A stretch of DNA of 64,000 bases from Candidatus Poribacteria bacterium. Lineage in GTDB: Bacteria > Poribacteria > WGA-4E > WGA-3G. Below, piece after piece: positions 1 through 7,595 of the stretch (position 1 is its first letter; every line of letters begins with the position of its first letter). The notes under the pieces are model-generated. The model was not told where the DNA came from, ran no database searches, and saw only the letters and a list, made by a program, of their open reading frames with translations. The stretch is from positions 89,615 to 153,614 of the forward strand of contig JAJEAG010000042.1 of assembly GCA_022824265.1 (NCBI GenBank), written 5' to 3'. The position numbers and the translations under genes are program-made.

Positions 1-2
1 CA

Positions 3-335
3 CTTGATCAACACACAGATATAGCATGGCACACCGATGCAGCGGCTTGTATTGTAATGGCTTCAGGAGGATACCCAAATCCGTATCAAACGGGGAAATC
101 CATTACAGGTTTAGAAGATGCATGGTCAATTGATGGTCTGAATGTTTTCCATGCAGGAACAGAACAGGACGGTGATAACATCGTTACCGCAGGTGGTCGA
201 GTGTTAGGAGTTACCGCACTGGCAGATGACCTAAAAACTGCTATTGAAAAAGCATATCAAGGCATCGCTACCATCCATTTTGACGAAGCACATTGGCGTA
301 AAGACATTGGATACCGAGCATTATCTCGAAGTTAA
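3..335 (+). CDS. purD: Phosphoribosylamine-glycine ligase, C-terminal part (cut by window start)
   Basis: This is the last ~110 residues of GAR synthetase, the ATP-dependent enzyme that joins phosphoribosylamine to glycine in de novo purine synthesis. The open frame runs in from the window edge without a start. It carries the family's C-terminal signatures: VMASGGYP, a KSITGLEDA-type segment, FHAGT, GGRVLGVTA, and the ending motif RKDIGYRAL. These belong to the C-terminal ATP-grasp/GARS_C region; the N and ATP-binding domains lie outside the window. The frame ends 28 bases before the next gene on the same strand, so read-through is possible. Recognition is firm because several family motifs occur in the right order. 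Confidence 0.93.
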   Translation, partial: LDQHTDIAWHTDAAACIVMASGGYPNPYQTGKSITGLEDAWSIDGLNVFHAGTEQDGDNIVTAGGRVLGVTALADDLKTAIEKAYQGIATIHFDEAHWRKDIGYRALSRS

Positions 336-363
336 GAATTAAATCCGATATAGGTCTTAGGAC

Positions 364-879
364 ATGACAGATGAACTCACTTATGCTATTGCAAAATGTT
401 GTACACCTGAAGAAAATGACCCGATAATAGGGTATTTCAAGGAAGATAACTCCATTGCTGTCCACAAAACAACATGTCCAAATCTGACCGGATTAAGAAT
501 GGAAAGATTGTTAGATGTGTCGTGGGAGGAGATTCAAAAATCCAATACACCAGATACCTCTCAAGATATACCTGTTGAGGTGGCAGAATTAGACGAAACA
601 GATTATTTCATATTGAAGCATCATCAAGAATTAGGGATGGATTATTCCATCGTTGTTGCTGAAACATTGAGAATCCCACTTGATGAAATGCATAAAAGAC
701 ACCGTAAATTAAGGGAACTTGGTGGCTTGAAACGTGTGGAAGGACGTATCATTCACTATAGAAAAAATATTGTTAAAGGTAAATGGATAAAACATCGCAA
801 CCATACATATTATGAATTGACTTCTAAAGGCATGCAATGGATAAACGCCTTAGAAAAGATTTCGTCAAGTACTGATTGA
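364..879 (+). CDS. RelA/SpoT-type zinc-finger domain fused to a winged-helix (DUF2250-like) domain
   Basis: A 171-residue soluble protein of two parts. Residues ~8-55 look like the conserved-cysteine/zinc-finger domain found in the C-terminal half of RelA and SpoT: the four zinc ligands are present as Cys12, Cys13, His34 and Cys38, followed by a LLDVSWE segment typical of that domain. Residues ~75-165 look like a winged helix of the DUF2250 kind (TDYFILKHHQELGMDY, then a recognition-helix-like KRHRKLRELGGLKRVEG). There is no hydrolase, synthetase, TGS or ACT domain, so this is not a (p)ppGpp enzyme. I infer a DNA- or RNA-binding regulator; its signal is unknown. Only a weak ribosome site (TTAGGAC) precedes the ATG. 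The next gene's ribosome site lies just past its stop. Confidence 0.75.
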   Translation: MTDELTYAIAKCCTPEENDPIIGYFKEDNSIAVHKTTCPNLTGLRMERLLDVSWEEIQKSNTPDTSQDIPVEVAELDETDYFILKHHQELGMDYSIVVAETLRIPLDEMHKRHRKLRELGGLKRVEGRIIHYRKNIVKGKWIKHRNHTYYELTSKGMQWINALEKISSSTD

Positions 880-911
880 AGTCTTCACATACATTATTAG
901 GAGAATCTCAA

Positions 912-2114
912 ATGTTAGATGAAATGGCAAACCGTTTTGCTGAAAAAGAAAAACGCAAAACACGTATGAAATCAATAATATTGCTCTCACTTATTTTTCA
1001 CATGAGTATAGCAATAGTATATCTTTTCTTGCCGTTGAGTGCAATCACTAATGAACAAGCAGACGCACTCGCTTTTGATCTATTTAAAGAACCAGATCCA
1101 TTGCTTGAACGAAAACTTAGACCGAAACCGCCTTTATCAAAAAAGTTACTTAAGCCAGAGCAGAAACTCGCAAAAGATGCTGAGCAAAAAAAGATTGATG
1201 CCGCAAAGAATGAGCGTGACGAAGTCGTTAAATTGAGCGAAAGGATCGTTATCCATGATGTTGAAGTCAACAACGCACCTATAAACGAACTGGTGCCCGA
1301 TTTAATGACTGACGCAAAACTAAGGGAAGCCGAAGCCTCAAACCTTAGCCGACTCATTTCACAACCGGGACGCACTGATGGTGTTGGTCTTGTTACTGGA
1401 CGTGTTCGCGCACGCGGTGATGGTTCAGGAAAATTTCGCGGTTCATCACAAGGCGGCGGTGGAGACGGACTCCTTGAAGGCGGTGGGGCTTCTGGTTACA
1501 AAGACCCACTCGGAATTATCAAATTCCTCAACGACCTTGACGGTCCACAAAATGTCGTCTACTGTCTTGACATTTCTGCAAGTATGCAAGCAGCTGGTCT
1601 TAACAAACTTGAATTAGCTCTCAATGCAGTTAAAGATTCAGTTCTAATGCTCGGAAGCGATGACACCTTCAATATTGTTCCATTTTCTACCAATGCCAGA
1701 ATGATGAGTGAGAAACTTTTACCTGCAGACGAAAAGAACATAAAACATGCACTGTTTTATCTTGATTCTTTTACGCCAGAAAGCATTCAGAATAATCGAG
1801 GAACTAACATACTCGCTGCGCTTGAAAAGGCTTTCACGCTTGACTCCTCTGTTATCGTTCTGGTTACAGATGGACTTCCCACTACAATTAAGGGACACGA
1901 GATAGAAACTAATCCCCAAAAAATCCTCGATTATGTAAATGAAATCAATACCAATAAAGCCAGAATCTATGTCGTAGCACTTGAGATTGATTTGAGGCTT
2001 TCCGTTGGTGCATATTTACTTGAAAATCTCGCTTATGAACATAACGGTGAAATCAAGGTTGTTGGGTCCAAAGACTTAGTTGAGATGAACAAAAAAACCG
2101 GAAACACTGAATAA
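912..2114 (+). CDS. Membrane-anchored von Willebrand factor type A domain protein
   Basis: About 400 residues. An in-frame ATG at 876 also exists, but the ATG at 912 has a good ribosome site (AGGAG at 899-903), so I use it. A short basic N-terminus is followed by one membrane helix (residues ~20-40), then a Lys/Pro/Glu-rich charged stretch resembling TonB-like linkers, a Gly-rich hinge, and a C-terminal VWA domain. The VWA metal site is visible: DISAS, a Thr in RGTN and Asp in VTDG. Such proteins usually mediate metal-dependent protein contacts at the cell envelope; the partner here is unknown. It is followed after three bases by the SDR gene, so the two are probably co-transcribed. Confidence 0.85.
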   Translation: MLDEMANRFAEKEKRKTRMKSIILLSLIFHMSIAIVYLFLPLSAITNEQADALAFDLFKEPDPLLERKLRPKPPLSKKLLKPEQKLAKDAEQKKIDAAKNERDEVVKLSERIVIHDVEVNNAPINELVPDLMTDAKLREAEASNLSRLISQPGRTDGVGLVTGRVRARGDGSGKFRGSSQGGGGDGLLEGGGASGYKDPLGIIKFLNDLDGPQNVVYCLDISASMQAAGLNKLELALNAVKDSVLMLGSDDTFNIVPFSTNARMMSEKLLPADEKNIKHALFYLDSFTPESIQNNRGTNILAALEKAFTLDSSVIVLVTDGLPTTIKGHEIETNPQKILDYVNEINTNKARIYVVALEIDLRLSVGAYLLENLAYEHNGEIKVVGSKDLVEMNKKTGNTE

Positions 2115-2117
2115 AGT

Positions 2118-2924
2118 ATGAACCAAAATTCCGCTACAGATACAATTCAACACTTCAGATTAGATGGCAAAGTAAGCCTTGTAAGTGGGGCAAGTCGTGG
2201 TATCGGCAGAGCAATGGCTGAAGGACTTGCAGGTGCAGGTTCGGATCTTGTCATCGCTGGCAGAGAGATTGATACACTCACTCCTGTTGCTGAACAAATT
2301 ACCCAAGAAACCGGTAAAACCGTCCTTCCAATTCAAGCGGACGTTGGCAACCTACAAGACATTGATACCCTCGTTGACCAAACCGTCAGTACCTTCGGTA
2401 GACTTGACGTGCTGGTCAACAATGCAGGTGTCAATGTCCGAAACCCCGCACTGAAATTCTCCGAAGAAGATTGGGATTTCGTTACCGATGTCAACCTGAA
2501 GGGAGCATTCTTTCTTGCCAAAGCATGCGGTAAAGTCATGGAAAAACAGGGCAGTGGCAAGGTTATCAATACGCTCTCCCTGACCTCAGCGATAGGTCTG
2601 CCGACAAGTGTAGCATACACCGCAGCAAAAGGTGGTCTCCTGCAACTCACAAAGCTGCTTGCTGTGGAATGGGCAGAACACAACATACAGGTTAACGGCA
2701 TTGCCCCAGGATTTATCAGAACAGAAATGACCGCACCCGCACGAGAAGATAGCAGAAACGAATGGATCTTAAATCGTACCCCTGCTGACAGATGGGGGGA
2801 ACCAGAGGACTTAGCAGGCTTGACAATCTTCTTTGCATCTAACGCATCCGACTTCGTTACAGGTCAAATGGTCTTCGTGGATGGTGGATTTATGGCAGGA
2901 AGTGATTGGAGAAGGCAAAAATAG
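2118..2924 (+). CDS. Short-chain dehydrogenase/reductase (SDR) family oxidoreductase
   Basis: A 268-residue classical SDR. The Rossmann cofactor motif is SGASRGIG near the N-terminus (usual form TGxxxGIG), followed by AGR at the end of beta-2, NNAG, and the catalytic Ser...YxxxK (SLTSAIG... YTAAKGG). The C-terminal PGFIRTEM and FVTGQMVFVDGG segments are typical of the FabG/gluconate 5-dehydrogenase branch. It therefore probably reduces or oxidises a small alcohol or ketone with NAD(P)H in the cytoplasm, but the substrate cannot be read from the sequence. The start lies 3 bases after the VWA stop and its stop is one base before the next gene, so it sits in the middle of a tight three-gene unit. 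Confidence 0.93.
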   Translation: MNQNSATDTIQHFRLDGKVSLVSGASRGIGRAMAEGLAGAGSDLVIAGREIDTLTPVAEQITQETGKTVLPIQADVGNLQDIDTLVDQTVSTFGRLDVLVNNAGVNVRNPALKFSEEDWDFVTDVNLKGAFFLAKACGKVMEKQGSGKVINTLSLTSAIGLPTSVAYTAAKGGLLQLTKLLAVEWAEHNIQVNGIAPGFIRTEMTAPAREDSRNEWILNRTPADRWGEPEDLAGLTIFFASNASDFVTGQMVFVDGGFMAGSDWRRQK

Positions 2925-2925
2925 T

Positions 2926-3141
2926 ATGGAAACACAGCCAGAACTTTCTCCGATGAAGCAAGCGGAACAACTTATTGCAGAATTTGAGATTGAAGGTGTA
3001 TCACTATATGATCATAAACCTGTCCTCAGAATACAGGTCCCCGATTCTCAGTTCGCGCGTGTCCTTGAACTGCGGGATACCCTCGTTGAAAAATTAAAAC
3101 CTACCGGTTTCCGTTTTATCTCCGTTGACCTTACAGGATAA
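2926..3141 (+). CDS. Small protein resembling only the C-terminal tail of LarE-type sulfur transferases
   Basis: A 71-residue protein starting at the ATG one base after the SDR stop. The frame is also open further upstream, but that part runs inside the SDR gene. Its body reads AEQLIAEF..., then RIQVPDSQF, LELRDTLVEKLK and GFRFISVDLTG. This matches, end to end, the short C-terminal segment of ATP-dependent LarE/TIGR00268 proteins, where the form is RIEV...R...LKxLGFxYVTLDLxG. The PP-loop ATPase part is absent, and so is the GSxN extension that normally follows. It may be a free-standing partner module, a remnant, or a fold shared by chance; I cannot tell. Position suggests translational coupling to the SDR gene. 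Confidence 0.6.
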   Translation: METQPELSPMKQAEQLIAEFEIEGVSLYDHKPVLRIQVPDSQFARVLELRDTLVEKLKPTGFRFISVDLTG

Positions 3142-3387
3142 TAATGATTGTTATCTTTTCTATGTACTGTAATGTCATTAAAACAACCCAAAGAAGTTCT
3201 CTAATGAGCATTTTAGCACTTTTCTGCAAAATAGAAGTTTCGTCAATTTTCAAGTGAATGTGGTTTCTGCCTTAAGTGCTTATCAGTTTTTGGAGAATAA
3301 ACCCTCGGTGAACCTGCGTGAACTTCAGCAAATCAACGATGGACTTATGCTTTTTAACTTCTGAACTTTTTTCAAACTCACGTTAAT

Positions 3388-3682
3388 TTAACGTGAGTTC
3401 GGAATAAATAACTTATGGAATTGGCTGAATCCACATCCTAAATTCCGTTAGCACTGTTTCAGGTAGAAGCATCCGAATTTTCAGAGTCATTCTTGATAAA
3501 ACAGGTCATAATAGTCCTGTAAAACCATACTGTATATAGGTTTGTGGCACATGAATAAATTGTGAAAATTTCCCTCTGACTCTGAAAACTCTGAATCTTT
3601 AGAACGTCAGTAATGTAATTATCATCATATCAAAAGGTTTCCTACTGGCACACAATACTATCATTAATCGAACTCACGTTAA
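3388..3682. mobile_element. MITE-like element with perfect 14-bp terminal inverted repeats
   Basis: The 557-base gap between the small LarE-tail gene and the cysteine desulfurase holds no convincing gene. It contains TTAACGTGAGTTCG at 3388-3401 and its exact reverse complement at 3669-3682, bounding a 295-bp AT-rich non-coding segment. A further inverted copy of the core lies just outside the left end (3375-3386), so 3375-3399 is a 12+12 perfect palindrome with one central base. A one-mismatch copy of the core (TTAACGTAAGTTC) occurs at 10246-10258. Size, lack of coding capacity and terminal repeats fit a miniature inverted-repeat element; no clear target duplication was seen. Confidence 0.55.
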
Positions 3683-3698
3683 TTTACATAATCTCATA

Positions 3699-4853
3699 TT
3701 ATTCTTCTGCTAAAGTGCGTAATTGATTGACCATTTGTATCACTTCATTCGCGACGGTATCTACCTCCGCTGCCGTATTGTAACGTCCTAAACCGAAACG
3801 GACAGCAGTTATCGCTAACTCATTAGGTATACCCATCGCTACTAATACGTGTGATGCGGTGACAGATTCAGAATCACACGCCGAACCTGTTGATACAGCA
3901 ACGCTTTTGAGTCCTGCCAAAAGTGAATGGCTTTGCACCCCCGCAAAACAGAGATTTAAGTTGCCTAACAAACGGTTTTCTGGATGACCGTTGAGATGAA
4001 TATCTGTTAATTCAGATGCTAATTTCTGGAAGAGTGTATCGCGCAAAGGACCAACGACTTTTTCCTCCGTTTTCATCTCCATTGCTGTCTGACACGAGGC
4101 ACACGCCGCACCCAAACCGACAATTCCTGCTACATTCAGTGTTCCAGGGCGAACACCTGCCTCCTGACCACCGCCAAAAAACAAAGGATTAAGCTTAATT
4201 CCATCTCTGATGTAGAGTACACCAATGCCTTTCGGTCCGTAAATCTTATGAGCAGTGATTGAAGCCATATCAATCCCTAATATATCCACACTCGACTCAA
4301 GTTTACCGATACCTTGCACCGCATCAGAATGGAACAATACGCCATGTTTTGAAGCAATTTTGGCGATGTCCTGTATAGGATTGATTGTTCCTACTTCGTT
4401 ATTTGCATACATGAAACTCAGCAATACGGTTTTCGGTGTTATCGCTGCTTCAACATCATCAGGATTTACCATACCGTATTTATCTACTGGAAGATAGGTG
4501 GTTTCAAATCCCTCTCTGTCTAAGACGTGACATGTATCAAGCACAGCATGATGTTCTGCTGTGCTTGTGATTATGTGGTTACCCTTGTCCTTTGACGCAT
4601 AAGCAACACCTGCAATAGCGAGATTATCAGATTCCGTTGCACCACTTGTAAAGACAATTTCCTTTGGTAAGCAACTGAGAAGGTTTGCTACCTGTTGGCG
4701 TGCTTTGTCCACCGCATCTTTTGCATAAACACCAAACGGATGTGTGCTTGATGCATTACCGAAATGATTCGTTAAATACGGCAGCATTGCATCTAACACT
4801 TCCGGTGCGATTGGTGTTGTTGCATGATTATCCATGTAGATGATGTCATTCAC
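3699..4853 (-). CDS. nifS: Cysteine desulfurase, NifS/IscS family
   Basis: A 384-residue PLP enzyme that takes sulfur from cysteine for Fe-S clusters, tRNA thiolation and cofactors. The N-terminus YMDNHATTPIAPEVL, the FTSGATESDNLAI stretch, TAEHHAVLDT, the PLP lysine in TAHKIYGPKG and the catalytic cysteine in STGSACDS are all present. The active-site loop is of the longer class I (NifS/IscS) type. The start is GTG at 4853; the next Met lies inside the conserved first strand. No IscU or IscR gene is next to it, and the gene stands alone between two intergenic regions. Whether it is the housekeeping IscS or a dedicated NifS-like enzyme cannot be decided. Confidence 0.93.
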   Translation of the reverse strand: MNDIIYMDNHATTPIAPEVLDAMLPYLTNHFGNASSTHPFGVYAKDAVDKARQQVANLLSCLPKEIVFTSGATESDNLAIAGVAYASKDKGNHIITSTAEHHAVLDTCHVLDREGFETTYLPVDKYGMVNPDDVEAAITPKTVLLSFMYANNEVGTINPIQDIAKIASKHGVLFHSDAVQGIGKLESSVDILGIDMASITAHKIYGPKGIGVLYIRDGIKLNPLFFGGGQEAGVRPGTLNVAGIVGLGAACASCQTAMEMKTEEKVVGPLRDTLFQKLASELTDIHLNGHPENRLLGNLNLCFAGVQSHSLLAGLKSVAVSTGSACDSESVTASHVLVAMGIPNELAITAVRFGLGRYNTAAEVDTVANEVIQMVNQLRTLAEE

Positions 4854-5077
4854 AAGGATTATACCTTTGCTACAAGAGCGTTTATACCAATTCTAATAAA
4901 CAGTGTATCTATATCTATCAGTATCCAGTATGAGCGAGCCGGGAATCATGCAGAATACCGTGCGCGTACTCTACCAATGGCATTCGTACCAGTGATTTCT
5001 CGGTCGCTCCTACAAGTGAAATGTCTAATTATTTTCATAATTCGTCATATAGGTGAAGAGCGGATGGATTGTGCCTA

Positions 5078-6115
5078 CTACAATTGTTTTCTGAACATAT
5101 CCATCATTCCATCTGGTGGATCAAAAGGTAAGTCAATAACGGTGTGACTTAAACCGCTATAGTAGATTCCAAGAAGCAGATTGAATTCCGCAAGTGATTG
5201 AGAGAGATGCGTAGGATGCACCTTGCTTTCATCGTCAAGCCAATTAAACACAGCCTCAGTCAAATTTGTTTGTGCAACAGCATTTTGCGCGCCGTAATTG
5301 AGATCTCCACCTTCATAACCACCTTCGGGTGTGTAACGTTCCCAACTATCAAACCGCCAGTGTACAAATCCCGTTTCTCCAAAGACACAGACGCGTTTAT
5401 GTCTGCTACTCCCAGTTTCCGGCAATACACGCGGTGCCATCTCTGGACCAAAGGCTACAGAGGCTTGTACACCGTTTTCATAAGTGACTCTCCCATTAGC
5501 GTTAGCAGGAGAGGGTTGTGCTCCATCCAACTTTCCTGCACCTGCTATTTGTCCCATCACTTTTACAGGTTGTGAATTATCAATGTAGGATGAGACTAAC
5601 TGAAGTACGTGTGGTGCTTGGTCTACGGGTGGGTTTCGTGCACTTGCTTCAATAAACTTTATTGCACCTATTTTGCCTTCCGCAACATCTTGTTTTAACT
5701 CAAGATTTTTGGGGTGGAAGTTTAGTTGTGTGTTGATAACAATTTTTGTCTTAGTGCGTTTAGAAAGTTCATAGATTTGCCGCCAGTCTTCACTTTCAAC
5801 TGCAATCGGTTTCTCAATAATCACTGCGGGAACGTTGTGTTCAGAAGCTTGATTCAGCAGTGAATACCGAATACGTTCATTGGTCCCTCGTAAAACAGGG
5901 GCAGTCACAATATGTAAGAGATCTGGTTTCTCTTTTGAGAGCATTTCATCAAAGTCGGTGTAACGTGTATCAATCTTGAATTCCTCTCCAAAACCTTCAA
6001 GTAAGTCTTCCTTCATGTCACAGATAGCAGCGAGTTTACCACCTTTTACATTATCGTAAGCACGTGCATGCGCACGCGCCCGTCCACGACAACCTAATAT
6101 TGCACACTTGTACAT
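5078..6115 (-). CDS. Gfo/Idh/MocA family oxidoreductase
   Basis: A 345-residue NAD(P)-dependent dehydrogenase of the glucose-fructose oxidoreductase/inositol dehydrogenase family. I start it at 6115 because AAGGAG lies 6 bases ahead; an in-frame ATG further upstream lacks support. The N-terminal Rossmann part begins with YKCAILGCRGRARAHARAY and contains the family EKPIAVESEDW (EKP lysine) segment; the C-terminal half is the alpha/beta substrate domain. The glycine motif is GCRGRA, a looser form than the usual GxGxxG. The substrate, probably a sugar or cyclitol, is not readable. It is monocistronic, with an imperfect palindrome directly upstream. Confidence 0.88.
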   Translation of the reverse strand: MYKCAILGCRGRARAHARAYDNVKGGKLAAICDMKEDLLEGFGEEFKIDTRYTDFDEMLSKEKPDLLHIVTAPVLRGTNERIRYSLLNQASEHNVPAVIIEKPIAVESEDWRQIYELSKRTKTKIVINTQLNFHPKNLELKQDVAEGKIGAIKFIEASARNPPVDQAPHVLQLVSSYIDNSQPVKVMGQIAGAGKLDGAQPSPANANGRVTYENGVQASVAFGPEMAPRVLPETGSSRHKRVCVFGETGFVHWRFDSWERYTPEGGYEGGDLNYGAQNAVAQTNLTEAVFNWLDDESKVHPTHLSQSLAEFNLLLGIYYSGLSHTVIDLPFDPPDGMMDMFRKQL

Positions 6116-6151
6116 ACATTTCTCCTTAAGTGTTATTATACCTAATTCTAT

Positions 6152-6230
6152 ACCTATGCGATAGAATTGCATTTAGCATATCCGTTATTATATGCTGAAT
6201 GCACATTTAAAGCAAATTCTATGCATAGGT
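6152..6230. repeat. Long imperfect inverted repeat upstream of the Gfo/Idh gene
   Basis: The arms 6152-6181 and 6190-6230 are reverse complements over ATATGCT(A/G)AATGCA, ATTCTAT and GCATAGGT, with one 12-base insertion in the right arm. The structure could fold into a hairpin about 80 bases long. It sits between divergently read genes, directly upstream of the Gfo/Idh start, so it could be a mobile repeat or a regulatory site. Confidence 0.5.
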
Positions 6231-6316
6231 AACAAGGATGTTTAGTTTTCGGTTTTTCTGATATAGTTTTCACAATTCAATAGGAACTCGGTATGTCGTG
6301 TAGAGCGGTACGACAC

Positions 6317-6475
6317 CCATAAGCGTCAATTTAAGAAGGAGATGCGTTGTAGTCGCGCAATTCAGTGCGTCTCGGACATTCCGTAGGGGCGAGGTCGCCT
6401 CGTCCGCATCCTTACATACAGTCCTGTAGATCGGAGCGAGCAAAGCGACCTCCGACATGTTCTCTGAACCAGGAT
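6317..6475 (+). repeat. Dispersed repeat R1, left-end copy
   Basis: This stretch aligns with the left half of the element at 10362-10722. It begins with CCATAAGCGTCAATTTAAG, then shares GTAGTCGCGCAATTCA and the hairpin core GTAGGGGCGAGGTCGCCTCG (6383-6402), followed by TACATACAGTCC and CCTCCGACATGT. The right end of the element is not found here, so this is a truncated copy. Any open frames through it come from the repeat and are unlikely to be genes. Confidence 0.65.
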
Positions 6476-6509
6476 TTGCAAGATGGACAGAGTTTTCAGG
6501 ATAAGAGGT

Positions 6510-6552
6510 CGTTCCTACAGAAGAGGAAGACTTTATTTGGAAAACTGAATGG
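6510..6552 (+). repeat. Dispersed repeat R2, short copy
   Basis: CGTTCCTACA at 6510-6519 and TTTGGAAAACTGAATGG at 6536-6552 recur in the same order at 8670-8726 and 41620-41675, with a variable middle part. This is the shortest of the three copies. Confidence 0.5.
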
Positions 6553-6575
6553 CTCTGATATTTGTACATTTGTAC

Positions 6576-6604
6576 TTGTCACGTCTCCTTGTAAATGCTA
6601 AACT
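6576..6604 (+). promoter_or_regulatory. Candidate sigma70-type promoter very close to the cytochrome start
   Basis: TTGTCA at 6576-6581 and TAAACT at 6599-6604 are spaced by 17 bases. The ATG of the cytochrome gene is at 6611, only 6 bases past the -10 box, and no ribosome site precedes it. If the promoter is real, the mRNA would be nearly leaderless. Confidence 0.35.
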
Positions 6605-6610
6605 CATAAC

Positions 6611-7516
6611 ATGAGAGTCTTTATTCAGATCGGTCACGGCATCATTGGGGCTGCTGTAATATCGTCCCTCTGTATCTTCCAAGCAGGTAGTTTCGGTGAA
6701 GCACGACATACTATCAGCATCATAGGGGCAATTGCTATTCTTATAGCAAGTCTCTATCTTCTCAGAAGCCGATGGATACGGTGGGGGAATCGGCAATTAT
6801 GGCTAAAATACCATCAACGGCTTGCATCCCTTGGTCTGTGTCTTGTGCTGTTCCACTCTGCATTTCATCCGCTTGTATGGCATTCATGGCTAACCTTTAT
6901 TCTTGCATTGTCAAACTTAGGCACAGGAATAGCAGTCAGTCTCACTGCTCGTAAAACACGACAGATACTGCTGAAATTCCACCTTATACTTGCACCAATT
7001 CTGTTGATTAGTATAGTCTTTCACGGGCAAGCAAAACTTGACCATGATGACTTCTTTCCACTTACCGATGTGCATGATGTTCCGTGTGCGAAATGCCACA
7101 CATCTGATCCCTTACTTTTTCATGTTGATACCACACCACAAAATCAACTGGACACTTCCAACATGATTCCTGAAGATTTACACTGGTGGTTCATACAACA
7201 CGACGTAAAGATGTCGGCAACTGCTATAATATCGATCAAGGAAATTGGTAAGACATGGAAAATTGACGACAAAGAAAATCACCGTAGTTATATTGCGAAG
7301 AAAAAATCGGATCAACTTGCCCTCTTCGCCGACACTCCTTACCGCAGTTACACCTGCATCACCTGCCACGAGCATAACACACCTGAAATCATTTCTGCCC
7401 ATGAACTCCACGGTGTTACCGATTCTTACAGATGCCTCGTGTGTCATCAGACTGAATTAAACGGTATACGATACGGTAGACAACGCACGAATTGGGACTA
7501 CGACCCGAATTGGTAG
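6611..7516 (+). CDS. Membrane cytochrome with diheme-b-like helices and three c-type heme motifs
   Basis: A 301-residue protein. The first ~140 residues form about five membrane helices. Two of them carry histidine pairs 14 residues apart: His68/His82 and His124/His138, the pattern that holds two stacked b hemes in ferric-reductase/NOX-type membrane domains. The soluble C-terminal half has three CxxCH heme c motifs: CAKCH (159-163), CITCH (249-253) and CLVCH (275-279). It probably moves electrons across the membrane between the quinone side and the outer face. There is no flavin or NAD domain. I do not recognise a named family covering the whole length. No other respiratory gene is adjacent; a strong hairpin follows the stop. 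Confidence 0.72.
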   Translation: MRVFIQIGHGIIGAAVISSLCIFQAGSFGEARHTISIIGAIAILIASLYLLRSRWIRWGNRQLWLKYHQRLASLGLCLVLFHSAFHPLVWHSWLTFILALSNLGTGIAVSLTARKTRQILLKFHLILAPILLISIVFHGQAKLDHDDFFPLTDVHDVPCAKCHTSDPLLFHVDTTPQNQLDTSNMIPEDLHWWFIQHDVKMSATAIISIKEIGKTWKIDDKENHRSYIAKKKSDQLALFADTPYRSYTCITCHEHNTPEIISAHELHGVTDSYRCLVCHQTELNGIRYGRQRTNWDYDPNW

Positions 7517-7536
7517 ATTCCTCAACCAATAAAAAA

Positions 7537-7569
7537 GGCTTGAACCCAGTGTAATACCGAATTCAAGCC
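7537..7569 (-). terminator. Intrinsic terminator between convergent genes
   Basis: GGCTTGAA (7537-7544) pairs with TTCAAGCC (7562-7569) around a 17-base loop. Read on the minus strand the stem is followed directly by six T residues, which fits a rho-independent terminator of the LamG gene. It also lies 20 bases past the cytochrome stop and may act on both. Confidence 0.7.
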
Positions 7570-7595
7570 AACAACAAAAACTGACTTCTAAAGTA

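Noticed and set aside
364..879. Small alarmone synthetase or RelA fragment from a frameshifted gene
   Set aside because: The upstream gene is purD, there is no room for the enzyme domains, and the C-terminal part is a different, complete winged helix.
998..1375. Open reading frame on the minus strand across the VWA gene
   Set aside because: Ser/Leu-rich shadow of the coding strand, with no ribosome site or family match.
6365..6601. Plus-strand open frame with GARSPRPHPYIQS-like peptide
   Set aside because: It runs through repeats R1 and R2, and the same peptide appears from the repeat at 10389-10763; it is a by-product of the repeats.
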